In this document: positions 1-12,333 of the stretch, one piece after another
How the letters are laid out: every line of letters starts with the position of its first letter
How positions within the stretch are numbered: position 1 is the stretch's first letter
NCBI RefSeq assembly: GCF_007655135.1
Contig: NC_045133.1
Location: 17,085,845 to 17,149,844, forward strand
DNA from: Punica granatum
Lineage: Eukaryota; Streptophyta; Magnoliopsida; Myrtales; Lythraceae
DNA length: 64,000 bases
Direction of reading: 5' to 3'
Notes under the pieces: model-generated
Database searches by the model: none
Told to the model about the DNA's origin: nothing
The model's input: only the letters and a program-made list of their open reading frames with translations
Program-made: the position numbers and the translations under genes

Positions 1-1317
1 TTGTCTTCATAACTGACAACTGACAAGAACAGGCTTCCCCTACATACCCATATACAGAGAGAGGAGAGAGGTGATCAGAGAAAGAAGGTATTGCAATCGC
101 ATCCTACAATTTAGGAGTTCTTCATCCTAATTTTGGGTCTGTCTCCCCTTCTCTCCCTTCTCCCTTCTTTCCCATTTTTCTGTTCCGTATCCTTAATTTA
201 TCAGAACCCACCTCTGCTTTTCCCCATTTGTTTGCACAACATGCTCAAATTTATGTCTTGCCCATTCCTGGGTTTGCGCTCTTGATTGCCGGTTGGGTTA
301 AAGATCCTTTCTTTCGGTTTCGAGGGTTGAATGTGATGCTCGTTTCTGGCTTTTGATTTGATTGTTTGGTGCAGTGTTTAATTTCTGATTGCTCCTGTGA
401 TTTGTTTGGCTGTTTGATGGAAAGCATTCTTCATCGGCGCGGTCCAGGGGTGAGTATTGTTCCGTTACCATAATTTTTTTATCTTCGGATTGTTATCATC
501 CATCTGCTAGTTGTGTTAGATGTCATGGTTTTTTTGACCGAAATGCTTTGAAATTGAATTTTATCTAGATTGCCTTGTTCGTTTATTTTTCCCTTTATTA
601 ATAGCATTTTAATGTTTTCAATGTTATTGGTCTTTGAATCTTTGATTTTATTGTCCTGCTGGAGCAGAAAAAAGTTTGGTGTGTGATTATAATTTGGAGG
701 GAGTCTTTGAGTTTTGGGGTCAATGATCTTTGTTTGAACGTCCCGGGAGTGGTTCTTGACAATGGTTCCGGGGTCAATGATCTTTGAGTTTTGGGGTCAA
801 TGGTTCTTGACACATTGATATAATTTATCTCCCTTTTGCAACTATAAATCTTGGCATGTTTGGACCAAGAAGATGCGTGGTGTCTATCTTCCGCAAGGCA
901 TGGCTGGGAAGAGTACTTTAAATTGCTATCACTGCTATTCCCCTGAGATCTTAGGGAATGGATTTTTGGTCATTCCTCAAGAATGTGATTCCAGATTCTA
1001 TGAAAATTTAAGTTTTTCATATGGTCTGGTTTTTGGTCTTTCCTGTAGTTTGGAATCCAAAAATATATCTTATTTATATGTTTGGCTTGTCCCATAGAAT
1101 TATGCTTGAAGTGGTTCTGATGGGCATTTGCTCCCAGTCAGAGAGCTTCTTCTCCAATTTTCTGCCTTCTCTGCATTCTGCAATGTGGGAAAATTCCGAT
1201 CTTAGATGACAATAATGACTTGTTCATTATGCATCGTAGGCACATGCACCTACTCCGGCAAACTTCGTACGGCTGTATTCAAGTAAAGACGACCTTTTTC
1301 TGAGAAAGAGGTACAAG
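1..1317 (+). promoter_or_regulatory. 5' leader of the PTI1-like kinase gene, with a probable 5'UTR intron
   Basis: No coding sequence is supported here. A CT/GA-rich stretch (about 55-180) resembles a plant transcription-start/5'UTR region. A good donor (G|GTGAGT at about 450) and an acceptor TAG| at about 1240 suggest a roughly 790-bp 5'UTR intron ending shortly before the ATG at 1318. The intron is inferred from splice motifs only. Short ORFs inside it have no family resemblance. Confidence 0.5.
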
Positions 1318-4300
1318 ATGCGACGATGGCTCTGTTGCACTTGCCAAGTAGAAGAGTCCTATCCTAAGGATGATCAGGAGGTTGTGAAAAGCCCTAGGAA
1401 CCACACTGATGGTATCTTATTCTTTTGCTGAAATCTCTTAATATACATATATATTATGTATTTATTCTCTGCAATTTGTGCATGTGTTTTTTTTCTTCTT
1501 CTGAATCATATCTGTTTTTGCATCTTGTCCTACTACTCCATGATTATGGGCATCTATGATCTCATTATAATGATTCTTTCTTTTTGAATATTCTTTTTTA
1601 CTGGAATGGTGTATTTAGGGTACCCGAAGAGTTCAAAGGTATCAGCTCCGGCAAAGCCTGAAATGCCAAAGGCAGCTCCAACTATTGAAGTGCCAGCTTT
1701 TTCTTTGGAAGAACTGAAAGAAAAGACTAATAATTTTGGATCAAAGGCATTGATTGGCGAAGGATCATATGGGAGGGTTTACTATGCAAACTTAAACACT
1801 GGAAAAGCCGTTGCCGTCAAAAAGCTTGATACTTCATCCGAGCAGGAGTCTGATGTCGAGTTCCTGATTCAGGTTTTTGCACAATAATGTGGTCTCATGC
1901 AAATACGCTTCCTCATTTGGTCAGTTGGCATATGCTATTATAAGGCTCTTATTTAATATGAGGTTGTGTTCTGTAGGTTTCTAAAGTTTCAACGTTGAAG
2001 CATGAGAATTTTGTTGAGTTGCTGGGGTACTGTGTGGAGGAAAATACACGGGTACTTGCCTATGAGTTTGCAACTATGGGGTCTTTGCATGACATATTAC
2101 ATGGTGGGTCAAGTTATTTTCCATTTTTGGCTTTGCTAAACTTATCTTTGCCATTCAGGACAGAAAGTGGCTTGAATTTATAAAAATGCAATGTCATAAA
2201 GCGTTGGATATTTTAGTTGTCATCTTTTCAGCTAACCATCTGAATGACTGTTTTTCTTTGTTGAGACTTTTGCATACTTCGTTTCATTTTGTATTCGTTG
2301 GTCTCATTTCTATTATTTATTTGTTTCATCTTTCTACCTTATTCTAGAGGAGAGTTGCGGGGCGCTCAACTGCCTGTCAAAGTCTATATTTATTTGTCGT
2401 TTCATTCGGAAATGAAAATACAGAGTTCTTTGGGGTTAGTGAAAATTGGAAACAATTTCCGACCTTCTATTTCTGGGGAAGAAGGAGATTTTTTTTTTTC
2501 TGGATGTTCATTTTCGCATTAATAAAGAAAATTTTAACATTCTGACTGTTTTTCACTTGTAAAATATATATGCCTTTGTTTTATTTTTTTCATTTTCACA
2601 AAAGTGGAAATGCGGAAAAATTTCTCAGGTTGCTGGTAACAAGCAAACCCTACTTAGTCCCAAAAAAAAAAAAGTGAATGTTTCGTGTGCATCGATACAG
2701 TTGCTTTTTCCTTGATAATGAAGCAAATTGAAAATAAATGGATCTATACTTATCATTCTCTAAAATTCTGGGGGCATTGCAGGGAGAAAAGGAGTTCAAG
2801 GAGCACAGCCGGGTCCAGTGCTCGACTGGATGCAGCGAGTAAGAATTGCAGTGGATGCTGCTCGAGGATTGGAGTACTTACATGAGAAAGTCCAGCCTTC
2901 TATAATTCATCGAGATATTAGGTCAAGCAATGTACTCCTCTTTGATGACTTCGAGGGGAAGATTGCAGACTTCAACCTCTCAAATCAGGCACCTGATATG
3001 GCTGCTCGTCTCCACTCTACTCGTGTTCTAGGGACTTTTGGTTATCATGCTCCCGAGTAATGCTTCTAAATCTCTCCTATCACGGTTTCTTTTAACTTGT
3101 TCTATTAGATTCTCCCATTTGAGTAGTTCGATCCTGAGAATCAGCATTCGCTTGGTCGATCCTAGATTGAAATCGATGCATTTTCTCCTTTTTCTTCCTC
3201 ATTTTTTGATTTCTCTAATGCTTTCCCGTCTAAAAAGAAAATCTTACTTAGATATTCTAGAATTCCTCTTTTCTATCCCTGTCTACCCCTTGCTTCTGAG
3301 GCTGAAATGTTTACATGTTGAAAAGCTTTAAGAATTTCAACTATTAATTATTTGTATGGAACAGTATTGCCATCTCGCATTCGGTTGAAATTTAAGCTTT
3401 TTTCATAAGTTTAAGTTTAAATTTGCAAAGTTTTAGACGTTTATATCATTTTTCCTTTTTAAGAATAATTTCGTGGTGATAGCTTGTTATTTTTCTCAGA
3501 GCGTGCTGGTATTGATTTTCTCAAAAGACACAAGGGGATAGAGCAGATCAATTTAGTTCTATTTTCTTGACACGGCCAGATTTCATTATTTATGAGATTT
3601 TCATCTACGAGAGGAGTCCGGAAATTTTAGGGGCTCCCGGACTGCGTGGAGTAAGCTTGTTTTCAATGAAGTTGCAATGTAATACTGGATCGAGGGGACC
3701 ATGCTAAATGTAAAATGCTTACAGGTATGCGATGACTGGACAATTAACACAGAAGAGTGACGTATACAGCTTTGGTGTTGTTCTGCTGGAGCTTCTGACA
3801 GGGAGGAAGCCTGTTGATCATACCATGCCGCGTGGACAGCAGAGTCTTGTCACTTGGGTAAGCGTTGCATCTTGCCATTTATTCTAATTGGGAGATGAGG
3901 AAAACGAATGTCTTGCCATCAATCGTATCTTCAGTTTAATCGTCCTTACCTGAGGGGATTGAGTAATTTTCTGAACTGGATATACTAGTGGGAGACTGAT
4001 CACAAGCATTTCTCCCGCTTGGTTTGTTCCATGCTTCTTGTGTCTAGATAATTTTCCAGAATCAAATTGGCCTTTGTTACTTTTATTCATTCATCGTTCT
4101 TTACTGGCAAAATGGAACTTTCTACCTTCCCAGGCGACCCCGAGATTGAGCGAGGACAAGGTGAAGCAATGCGTGGACCCGAGGCTCAAGGGAGAATATT
4201 CCCCAAAAGGAGTCGCTAAGGTACAATACAGATTCATTATTATTTCATCTCCTGTATAGTGGTCTTGCTTTCCCCTCATTTTCTCGGCATTCTTATTATC

Positions 4301-4449
4301 TTTTTTGCTCGTTTTCCCGGTTTCCACAGTTAGCTGCTGTGGCTGCACTGTGTGTCCAGTATGAGGCTGAGTTCCGCCCTAACATGAGCATTGTTCTCAA
4401 GGCTTTGCAGCCACTTCTGAAGCCTCCTGCCCCGGGTCCAGTACCCTGA
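1318..4449 (+). CDS. PTI1: PTI1-like receptor-like cytoplasmic serine/threonine kinase
   Basis: Spliced exons 1318-1411, 1619-1872, 1977-2103, 2783-3056, 3725-3857, 4134-4220 and 4330-4449 give 362 aa. The short N-terminus has a Cys-Cys pair ([12 protein letters not shown]), a likely S-acylation site for plasma-membrane anchoring. The kinase domain has a glycine loop GEGSYGRVY (from G78), invariant Lys at about K99 (AVKKL), catalytic HRD at 201-203, and an activation segment reading [17 protein letters not shown]. The C-terminus ends in a proline-rich PPAPGP tail. The Mg-binding motif is DFN (221-223), not DFG; this appears usual for the PTI1 clade (DFN/DFD) and is not a sign of decay. PTI1-like kinases act downstream of receptor kinases and in OXI1/MAPK oxidative-stress signalling. 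Family assignment is very secure; the exact paralogue cannot be told. The start was chosen because it supplies the conserved Cys-rich N-terminus and joins in frame to exon 2. Confidence 0.95.
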
Positions 4450-6349
4450 GAGAAGAATTTTATGATTTTCCACTTCTCTCGCTCCGCTTCGGGTTTCTTG
4501 CACAGCTTTTTTTTTTTTTTGGCCCCCTACACATATGAACATAGAAAAAGAACCTCCACATAAGTTACTCATGGTACATATTTAAGGATTCCTTTGGAAA
4601 ATGAGATATGTATTATAGGTTTAACCAGCCCCCATGTGAAAGGAAGATTTTTCGAGGCATAAAACTGTCAATAGAATTCGCTCACTTTTTTATTTTATTT
4701 TTATTTTTGAATTGCGTCTTGGTTTTATTGATGGTTGAGTTCAGCTTCTGTTCTGTATGGTCCAAAGAAATTTTATGCTATCTTTGTTATTGCCATGAAT
4801 AGAATAAGTATATAATGTGAATTAATATGTAATGGAATTAAGATTACATATAAACTTTCTTTTTTTGTTAGAAGTTTTGTTAGAGATAATAGTGGAAATA
4901 AGAATTACAATTCTTAAATTTAGTTTGTGAAAATTGATAGAGAGGTTTAGGATATAAGTACGGAATTATCCCTATAGAAGAAAATTGCTCTCATTAACAA
5001 ATATTAAAATTTGTGGTAAAAAAATATTAAAAATTTATTTTATTAAAAAATAAATATTAAATTGATACTTATTAAAATTTAAAACTAAAATTTTAAAAAT
5101 TAACTTAAAAAAAGAAGAAGAAGACAAATAGTCGAGTTCGTCGGAGTTCTATCTCCGGTGAACTAGGGGCTTCCCACCACGCCCAGGGCTTCGAGACCCA
5201 TGGCTAGGTTTTCGCTGGGATGGTGAAACCAACCACGGGGCTGAGGGCTCCCGAACCCTAGTTCGACAAACCCAGGGTTCATGAGCCCCGTGGCTGAGTT
5301 CACAATTGCGACCCCAACACGAACCTACCCATGGGCCTCGGAGTCTTGGGCAGGGCTCGAGAGTCGAGACGGTAGGAGGGACCAAACCTTTGGGAGCTCG
5401 CTCAACTCAGACTTGGCTTGATGAGGTTAGCTCAAGCCTCACCGCGATCGAATCTGGTCTGGCCGACTCGAGACCAACGGGCAGGGTGTCTCTGTTTCCT
5501 CGGAAATGGAAGTCCGGCGGCGAAGAACTACAAAAGGGGTGGTGGGTTTGGAAAATATGAAGGATACTTAAGGGTAATTTAGTAATTTCATTTCTATTAT
5601 GCATGCGTAATACTTTTACGGGCAAAGAGAATAAAAGGCTTTCATAAAAATTCTCGTAAAATTGAGAATGAAGTTTTCATTCTGTACATGTCATATCATG
5701 AATTGGAAAACATGCCCAATCTCCAAAAAAATTTCAATAGTTTCGAACTTTCTATTTTTGGAATGTGATATTTAGGGTTTTTAGGACATTGCAATTCGGG
5801 GTGTATTACGGATAAGTAGCCCATCCGTAATTGTAATTATGATTACCAATCAAAACAAACGTAATGATAGATATTATATGCAATAACTCTGTAATGGAGT
5901 TCTCGTTCATGCGAACCAATCGCACCCTTAGCTGTTTAGGAAATTAATTGATAACTATGGAGATTGCAAATGAATCCCCCTTCTTTTGCCGTTAAATGTT
6001 ATGTATGAGATTTGCAATAGTAGTACTGTGAAAATAAGCTCGTGGATAGGTGGTGTTCTTTTAAAATTTCATTGTAGTCGTAGTGACATGTCCCGTCTTT
6101 GGGGTCTAGCATAGCTATCGTTGGAGTTCGGACCATAGGGTTAAGCCTGGCAGGTTTGGTGCAGCAATTGCCCTCCTATTTCTTTTACTTATCAAAAAGA
6201 AAATGTTATGTATGCGATTAGTCTCTTTTTCCAATTTGACAAAATTTGTGAATTGCAGATTCGATTGAGTTCGATGCACGGGAAGATACTTTTCATCATA
6301 TTTAGAGTAAAATAATCACATTAAACATTAAAAACGATTGTTACTTTTA
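4450..6349. other. Intergenic region with transposon debris
   Basis: After the kinase stop come a 3' UTR-like stretch and AT-rich DNA. A sharply GC-rich patch (about 5130-5560), unlike its surroundings, is translatable in several frames but matches no family. About 5790-5935 has a MITE-like end (alternating AT-rich sequence ending near GCGAACCAATCGCACCCTTA); I could not find its partner repeat, so it is an incomplete element. No gene seen. Confidence 0.45.
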
Positions 6350-6935
6350 TTGGGCTATGTTTGGTAGTCTGGATAAGAGGTTGTATGAGATTTTTAAAAT
6401 CCTAATCCAACGTTTTGTGCCAATCGGATTAGGATTGGAAGTAACCCGAATAAAAGTATTAAGCAGCTAATCCCAATGAGGGGATGTATTACAAGTGGAT
6501 TGGGATATGATTAGTTACGGAAATACAAGAATGCCCCTTGCTTTTCGTCAAATCTCATTGAACAAATTTTTTTTTATCAATTTTTTCGGCTGAGCTAAAT
6601 TGAAGAAGGAGAGGACGGTGGAGACCCGACGCCGGCCACCACCGCCCTCGACGAGGTCGGGGGCACATCCAAAAGTTGCCGACAACCTTGTCGGGGCGGT
6701 GGTGACCGGTGTCGAGCTTCCACTACCCCACAATCGGCCCCCTCTCTTGAAAGTGAAGAGGAAGGAAGTAGATCAGGACTGCGGTGGCCCGATTTTAGCC
6801 ACTATAACCCCGATCGTGGTCGTGGTGATCTCTATGACTAATGGTGACCTCGGCCCACAACATCCCAGATGAGGTCGCTAGTGACCTTGCTGGAGGGTGG
6901 TCATCGATGTTGGGTAACCCTTACCCCTCCCTACA
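6350..6935. repeat. One-ended MITE-like remnant with a GC-rich core
   Basis: It begins with GGGCTATGTTTGGTAG, a typical end of PIF/hAT-type plant MITEs, followed by TA-rich DNA and then a GC-rich core (about 6600-6930). No matching inverted end was found, so it is either truncated or a composite. The ORFs in the core are not recognised. Confidence 0.35.
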
Positions 6936-7269
6936 GATTTTTTTTTATTTTGAATTTTTAATTAAAATATAATTTTCAAGATTTATTCTTATTTTTTAAA
7001 AATAAAAATATTTATTTAAAGATACAAGTTGGTCATTAATTACTATGTTTGTTTACAAAATCAAATTTAACTTAATTTAACTTTACTTTTCAATCAATTT
7101 AAGAATATAATCATTATTTTTCTATCTTTTTTCTTCAAATTTTCTCTCATACTTTTTCTTATCTATTATTATAATTAATTTTTTAATATTAAATTATCTC
7201 AACTATTTAATACGTTTTTCTTTATTTCAACACTTTTATGCCTCCTCCCAATTTACGATATTTACGAAA

Positions 7270-7860
7270 GTCTAAACAAGTGTTTGATAACACAAAATAA
7301 GTATTAAATTTAAGCATTCAACACTTAATGAAATTAAGCTTGTTTGATAAAAACACAAAAAATTGGCTTAACGTAATAGACTTAAATAAAAAAGAACTTA
7401 TTTATTTGTTGATTCCCCCAGTTGGGGCATTTTCTCATTTATTACAGCAGTGCCCCTCAACTTTTTAAATTTTGTAAATTGAGAAAGGGGAGGGATGCCG
7501 ATCTCGAGAGGTGACGCCATTTCCTGCCACCACCTTCATTGAGGAGGTCACGGAGAGCACAGAGGATGCTGACGACCTCCTCTGTGATGGTGGCGGCCGG
7601 AAATGGCGCTGCTAGCACCCCTCCTTCAATCCTAGGGTTTAAAAAAAAAAAAATTTCACAGATTCTGGGTCAAATATTGAAATGCAAAAGTTATGAGGCA
7701 TTAATGATAGATAGTATAAAATGAACTAAAAGTAATTCAACATTTTACAGTCAAACAAAATTAATTTATTCCATTGAACACTTAATAATTAAGTACTTAA
7801 AATTTTAGCAATCAAATTTTCAATACTTAAAAATAAATTAAAACAAACGCATGCTTAGAA
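7270..7860. repeat. Probable non-autonomous DNA element with imperfect terminal inverted repeats
   Basis: The left side (AAACAAGTGTTTGATAAC then AAGTATTAAATTTAAGCA) is approximately the reverse complement of the right side (about 7790-7858, ending AAAACAAACGCATGCTTAG). A GC-rich segment (about 7490-7630) lies between the AT-rich arms. The architecture suggests an old hAT-like MITE; boundaries are approximate and no clean target duplication was found. Confidence 0.4.
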
Positions 7861-8124
7861 CAATGCGGTTTTGCAATTACCGTGACAAAGATTCGCTCTT
7901 TAAACCTCACCTAGTGGAGGGTCAAATGCTTTAAAAAGGAGCTTCTGGTTTGGGCCTCAGTGAAAATAAAGTGAAGTACGGGATCAATTTTTGATACAGG
8001 ATTATTCTGTCCACGAACCGGGTCGAAAACCCGACTCTCTCTCGGACTCTCCTCCCAGCTTCTTATAAATTTGTGTATTTTCTCCTGAGAACTGTAAAAC
8101 CCTTTCTTGAGCCCTCCCTCCTTC

Positions 8125-8142
8125 TCCTCTCTCTCTCTCTCA
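8125..8142 (+). promoter_or_regulatory. CT-repeat leader just before the Gemin2 start codon
   Basis: A run of CT dinucleotides abuts the ATG at 8143 (context CTCAATGGC). CT-rich leaders are common in plant 5'UTRs. The reading frame upstream is open only from a TTG codon, so 8143 is the first in-frame ATG. Confidence 0.5.
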
Positions 8143-11100
8143 ATGGCTTCGGAGATGATGAGTTCTGATTCTGCAACTGAGCACAGGACTGGCGTCGTGA
8201 ATGGCACTTCGGCTTCTGTCCCTGAAGATGATTGTTCCTCCATTGTTGAACTTGCGGGAGATCAAGAACTGGGAACTGGGTCTAAGTCTTGCTGCCTTGG
8301 AGGGGCTCTGGTCTCGGAGGAGAAGATTGCCCAGATGGGTCCTTCGTCTGGTTCTGAAGCGGAGAGCGGCTTTCAAGAACCTGAGGATATCTGCGGAGTT
8401 GTCGTTTCCAATGAAGAGAGAGGCGAAATGGAGCAGCCGCTGAGAAGTTCCTCAAATTTCGGGGACTTCTTGGGTTCTGGTGGAAATACAGTTGCTGGGG
8501 ATGTCGGGAGGATCGATGGCTGCGATGGAGCTGACAGGCTTCTTGAAGTTAGGAAGAAGCAACTGCTCGATGAACTCGAAGGAGGGTCGATTTTTCGGGG
8601 TATCGGCCCATTGGAGCACCCAGATGAAAGGGTCATGATCTTGCCACATGTCGACGGGCAGAAATTTGTGAAAGGAGTTGATGCGTACCTGAGAAGTTCA
8701 TTGAAGGTTGAAGTTATCGATGACACAGCAGTGATTGAACCCATAATGATCGGCCCTGGGACTGGAAATGCGAAGAAGAAGAACATCCCGAAAGAGGACT
8801 TGGAGGGGAAGAAGTCGAAACGGGCAAAGAAAAGAGGGAAGGGCGGGAAACCGGGCTCCGAAAAGGTGGAAGGCTCGGCCCGACTTGCTTGGAATAGTAA
8901 AGACGGAACCAAGAGAATGTACTCGAGTGAGGAGATGGAGGCTCTGAGGTTTGTGGGAGTTGTGGAGCAAAGAAAGCTGTGGAGGGAGATCTACAATGGA
9001 CTCGGGTCAGTGGTGGCAAAGGAGTACTCGAGCCTCACTGCACAGAAGAGTCAGCAGCAGCAGGGCAAGTCGATCTCTGAAGCATCGAATCCTCTTAGGA
9101 GGTCTCATGGCCGTGGTATTCTCGGTGGGTATCATCATTCGTTCTTTTTCTTGTTTCTTGTTTAATTTTTGTGGTTATATACCTTATTGAATTGTTCATA
9201 TATTTGTGCTGTGATTTGCGATATGGCTGGAATTTAATCTGTAGGCAGGGTGTATTGAAAATGGACACTCCATTTAATAATGAACTCTCTAGCAGAAATC
9301 GTATTTGTCGTGAACTCGAGCCTGTTGGCAGTTGTTCTGAGCTCCCTTTGCTGTTAGTTGGTTTAAATTCTTTGATGCATTTTTTTTTTCGCTTTTCGCG
9401 GTTGCTTCATCCACATCAACTTTTTCAAATTTTTAGTCCCGAAATTGGTGGAAGCGTATCTTCACTGCCTTTTCTCCTTTTCTTGTTTTCATCTTTTTCA
9501 CCTATTAATCAATGTGAGGTTTCTCTTTGATAGTTTTAAGTTTCTTTGCACAGGTGCAGTTGCTGGAACCGGAAGAGCCAACCCTTTGAATGTCTTTGTC
9601 CTCCCGAACATGCTAAGGACCTTGTATTCCACAAATTAGCCAAATGTTTGTCAGTGTGAATAGCAAGCCTCGTGCTAGTTAACCTTCTTTAGTCTCCCTT
9701 GCGATTCTTTTGTACATCAGAAAGAAGTTGTCTGTTTGCGTAGTCAATTTTCGATCATAATGTGGCAAGAACATTCTTTTGATAGATACCAATAATACAG
9801 CATTTCTTGTCAATTGTACTGATTTTTGAGGAAATGCAAATGATCTTCTTTTCTTTTCTTTTTCACCACTCATTTCGTTTGGCCCAGTACAACAACGTCT
9901 GGAATTCATTGGATATTTAGCAATTTATGATCTTCCTGTATCCAGCCGATCACTATTAAGCACATGAATTGACTATATGATTCATCTTTACGTCTTTATA
10001 TCTGGTGGTATTTGGAGTACATTATTTCAATAATCAGCTTTCTCTTCAGCGGGGAACATCATGGTGGGAAAGATTCTTTGTAGTTAGTCTAAAAGCTAAT
10101 GTCTCAATCATGCTGTTGATTTCAGTCAAGAACCTTCTTATTTCCTTTAGATATTACTGTCTCTTGCTCGGTACCACTGCCTCCCAAAATCTTTGGTGCC
10201 TTTGATCATTTATTAATCACATGGTAGGAACGTTTGATTTATTCATCATTTGGCTTTTGCTCCCAATGGTGGCGTCATTTTATCTGATGGTAGGTGGTTA
10301 CATGATAAGCCATGATTATCTAACAATTGCTCCTTATATCTCTTCCTTCATTTGATACTAGTAATTCATAGTTTCCTCTAATGCCCAATGTCTCATAAAG
10401 CTTGAACCTACCGATGCCTCACAGGTGAAGATTCTAGTAAAGAAGACGGCGCAAAACTAGACAAATGGGGAGGTAAGGAGGCAGCCAATGCAAATCCTTC
10501 ACGTCCGGCTAGGGGTCAGAGTGTCAGTTGTGATTATGACTCGACGAATTTAGAAGAGGAGGATGGTGATGAAGACAGTGAAGATAGCGATGAGTACTAT
10601 GCAAACATCCAACGGCCTGCTTTTGCTGTCGAGGGAGAGCCTAATTTTGAAGCAGGCCCACCAGAAGATGGGCTTGAATACCTCAGGAGAGTCAGGTATT
10701 CTTCTGTATCCTCTTTTTAGGTTCCATTGGACATATTGCTTATCACTTTACATCCTGTCACTTTAGACTCATTATTTACTCTGTGTTCTTTCGTCCTGAT
10801 TTTAGGTGGGAAGCGGCACAGATCCCAAATGTGAAGGTGGCTAAGCTTGATAGGAGTAAATTGAACAAAGAACAGAGCGTTTACATGCCAGTGATTCCTG
10901 AGATAGCAAAATGTCCCGAGCACTTGATGCCCTCAAAGCAATGGGAGGATGAGTTTCTTGCTGATTTCTCAAAGCTGCGGATGGTATGTTCCATTCCATT
11001 CTGTTCTGTTCTTCTGTTCTGCTCTGTTTCCTTTCATTATTTTACCAATCTATGTTTAGGTGCCATTATTGCCGATAGAACTTGTGGATTAGCTTTTCAA

Positions 11101-12333
11101 CTCTGAAAAGTCATTTGACGTCCTTTGTTTTATCTCATTGACCAGAAGTTGTTTGATTGCTGAAGCAGTTTCATAACGGAAACTTTTCTGTTCCTTATCC
11201 TTTGATCGTGTCTCGTACTTTCTCAACCTTCTGTGATTTGCTTATTATCTACTGTTAGATAATAAGCAAATCACAGAAGGTTGAGAAAGTACGAGACACG
11301 ATCAATCAAGCAATGGTCTGGAAGCGTACAGCATCAATCAAGCAATTCTTTCTGGTGTGAAGGCTACATAGTGCAATAATAGCTTAGCCATTGTTGTTCA
11401 TTATTAGTGCTTATGTGGTTGGTCTGAAAAAATAGATCAACTTAAATTGTGATTCACTCCTTTTGTTTGTTGTCCCCATGCAATATGCCACCGAATCTCT
11501 TCCATGTCTTGAACCCAATGTGAAAACTTTCTTTCATGTGTGTTGTTTTCATCTTTCACCTCGTTTTAGTTGAAAGCTGTGCAGTCATGATTTGCCCCTT
11601 TTTATCAATTCACATGGAATTGAGCGTCAGAGAGCACTAATCTCTCTTTTCTGAGAAAATCGAAAATGAATAGCACTAGTCTCTCTTTTCCGGTTAAATT
11701 GAGAGTAAGGATGCTGCCAAATGAGTCTTTTGACGTAGTTTTGGCTTTCGTAAGAGAATTGAAGAAAGAAATGGGGAGTTTTTTTTCTCTATTTCAGAAG
11801 GCCCTTATTTTCTTATCATTTCCCATACGCAGGCCTTCTTACAAGCAGAGGCTTCCAAAGTCGGGGCATCGGACAAATCACAACTCAAATTCGTCCTCGG
11901 GAACAAAAATTTCTCGAGTCATCTTTCTGCCATTGGAAACTTCGATAATGCAGAGGCTGAAGAAGAAAGACAAACCACATCTACTACGGAGACCCCATCT
12001 CCGAAGGTTCTCAAGATCGATTCTGCAAGCGGATCCCCTACACTGTCTATGCTTCTTTCGATGGATTCGGTCTCTCGGGTTTCAAGCCTGAGGAAACGAA
12101 TAAGTGCCTTGGAGGCCACAAATGTGCTCTCAAGGGATGACTGCCTGTGGATTTTCGCTCTCTGTGCAGCCGTAGACACTCCTCTTCATGCTGATACCTG
12201 TGCCTCTCTCCGGTCTCTGCTGAGAAAATGTGCGACCCTGCGGGCTCAGAAGGAGGAGGTGGATGACGAGACAATAATGTTGAATATCCTCGCCACCATT
12301 TCGGGGAGGTTCTTTGGTCAGTCTGACATGTAA
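8143..12333 (+). CDS. GEMIN2: Gemin2 / SIP1-domain protein, spliceosomal snRNP assembly
   Basis: Exons 8143-9124, 10425-10695, 10806-10983 and 11833-12333 splice in frame to 643 aa. In animals Gemin2 binds SMN and holds the Sm ring for loading onto snRNA; plant homologues are implicated in U snRNP biogenesis and temperature- and clock-dependent splicing. The first about 200 residues are low-complexity and unrecognised. A lysine-rich patch (about 210-236, KKSKRAKKRGKGGK) looks like a nuclear localisation signal. A helix of the form EQRKLWREIYNGLGS follows at about 275-290. After a Gln run and an acidic run (about 371-384) comes the conserved SIP1 core: PPEDGLEYLRRVRWEA, KCPEHLMPSKQWEDEFLADF, and the C-terminal helices including LRKRISALEATNVLSRDDCLWIFAL. 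The protein is longer than human Gemin2 (about 280 aa) because of the plant-type N-terminal extension. Intron 3 contains a long perfect hairpin. Confidence 0.9.
11202..11305. repeat. Perfect inverted repeat (hairpin), 50-bp arms, 4-nt loop
   Basis: Arms 11202-11251 and 11256-11305 are exact reverse complements around the loop CTGT, inside Gemin2 intron 3. Immediately after it, the string ATCAATCAAGCAAT occurs twice within about 45 bp, which suggests a local rearrangement. No known MITE ends or target duplication are visible. Confidence 0.9.

Noticed and set aside
2968..2976. DFN instead of DFG in the PTI1-like kinase, suggesting a pseudokinase
   Set aside because: As far as I know PTI1-clade kinases normally have DFN or DFD and are active; the remaining catalytic residues are intact.
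5149..5625. Several overlapping ORFs in a GC-rich patch
   Set aside because: Open in many frames because of base composition; no motif and no splice context.
8373..8912. 179-aa minus-strand ORF
   Set aside because: Antisense shadow of the Gemin2 first exon; Ser/Pro-rich with no family resemblance.
9553..9639. Possible extra Gemin2 exon after an ACAG acceptor, reading GAVAGTGRANPLN
   Set aside because: It leads quickly to a stop (TAG at about 9637) and the direct join from 9124 to 10425 preserves frame; it may be a minor unproductive splice form.
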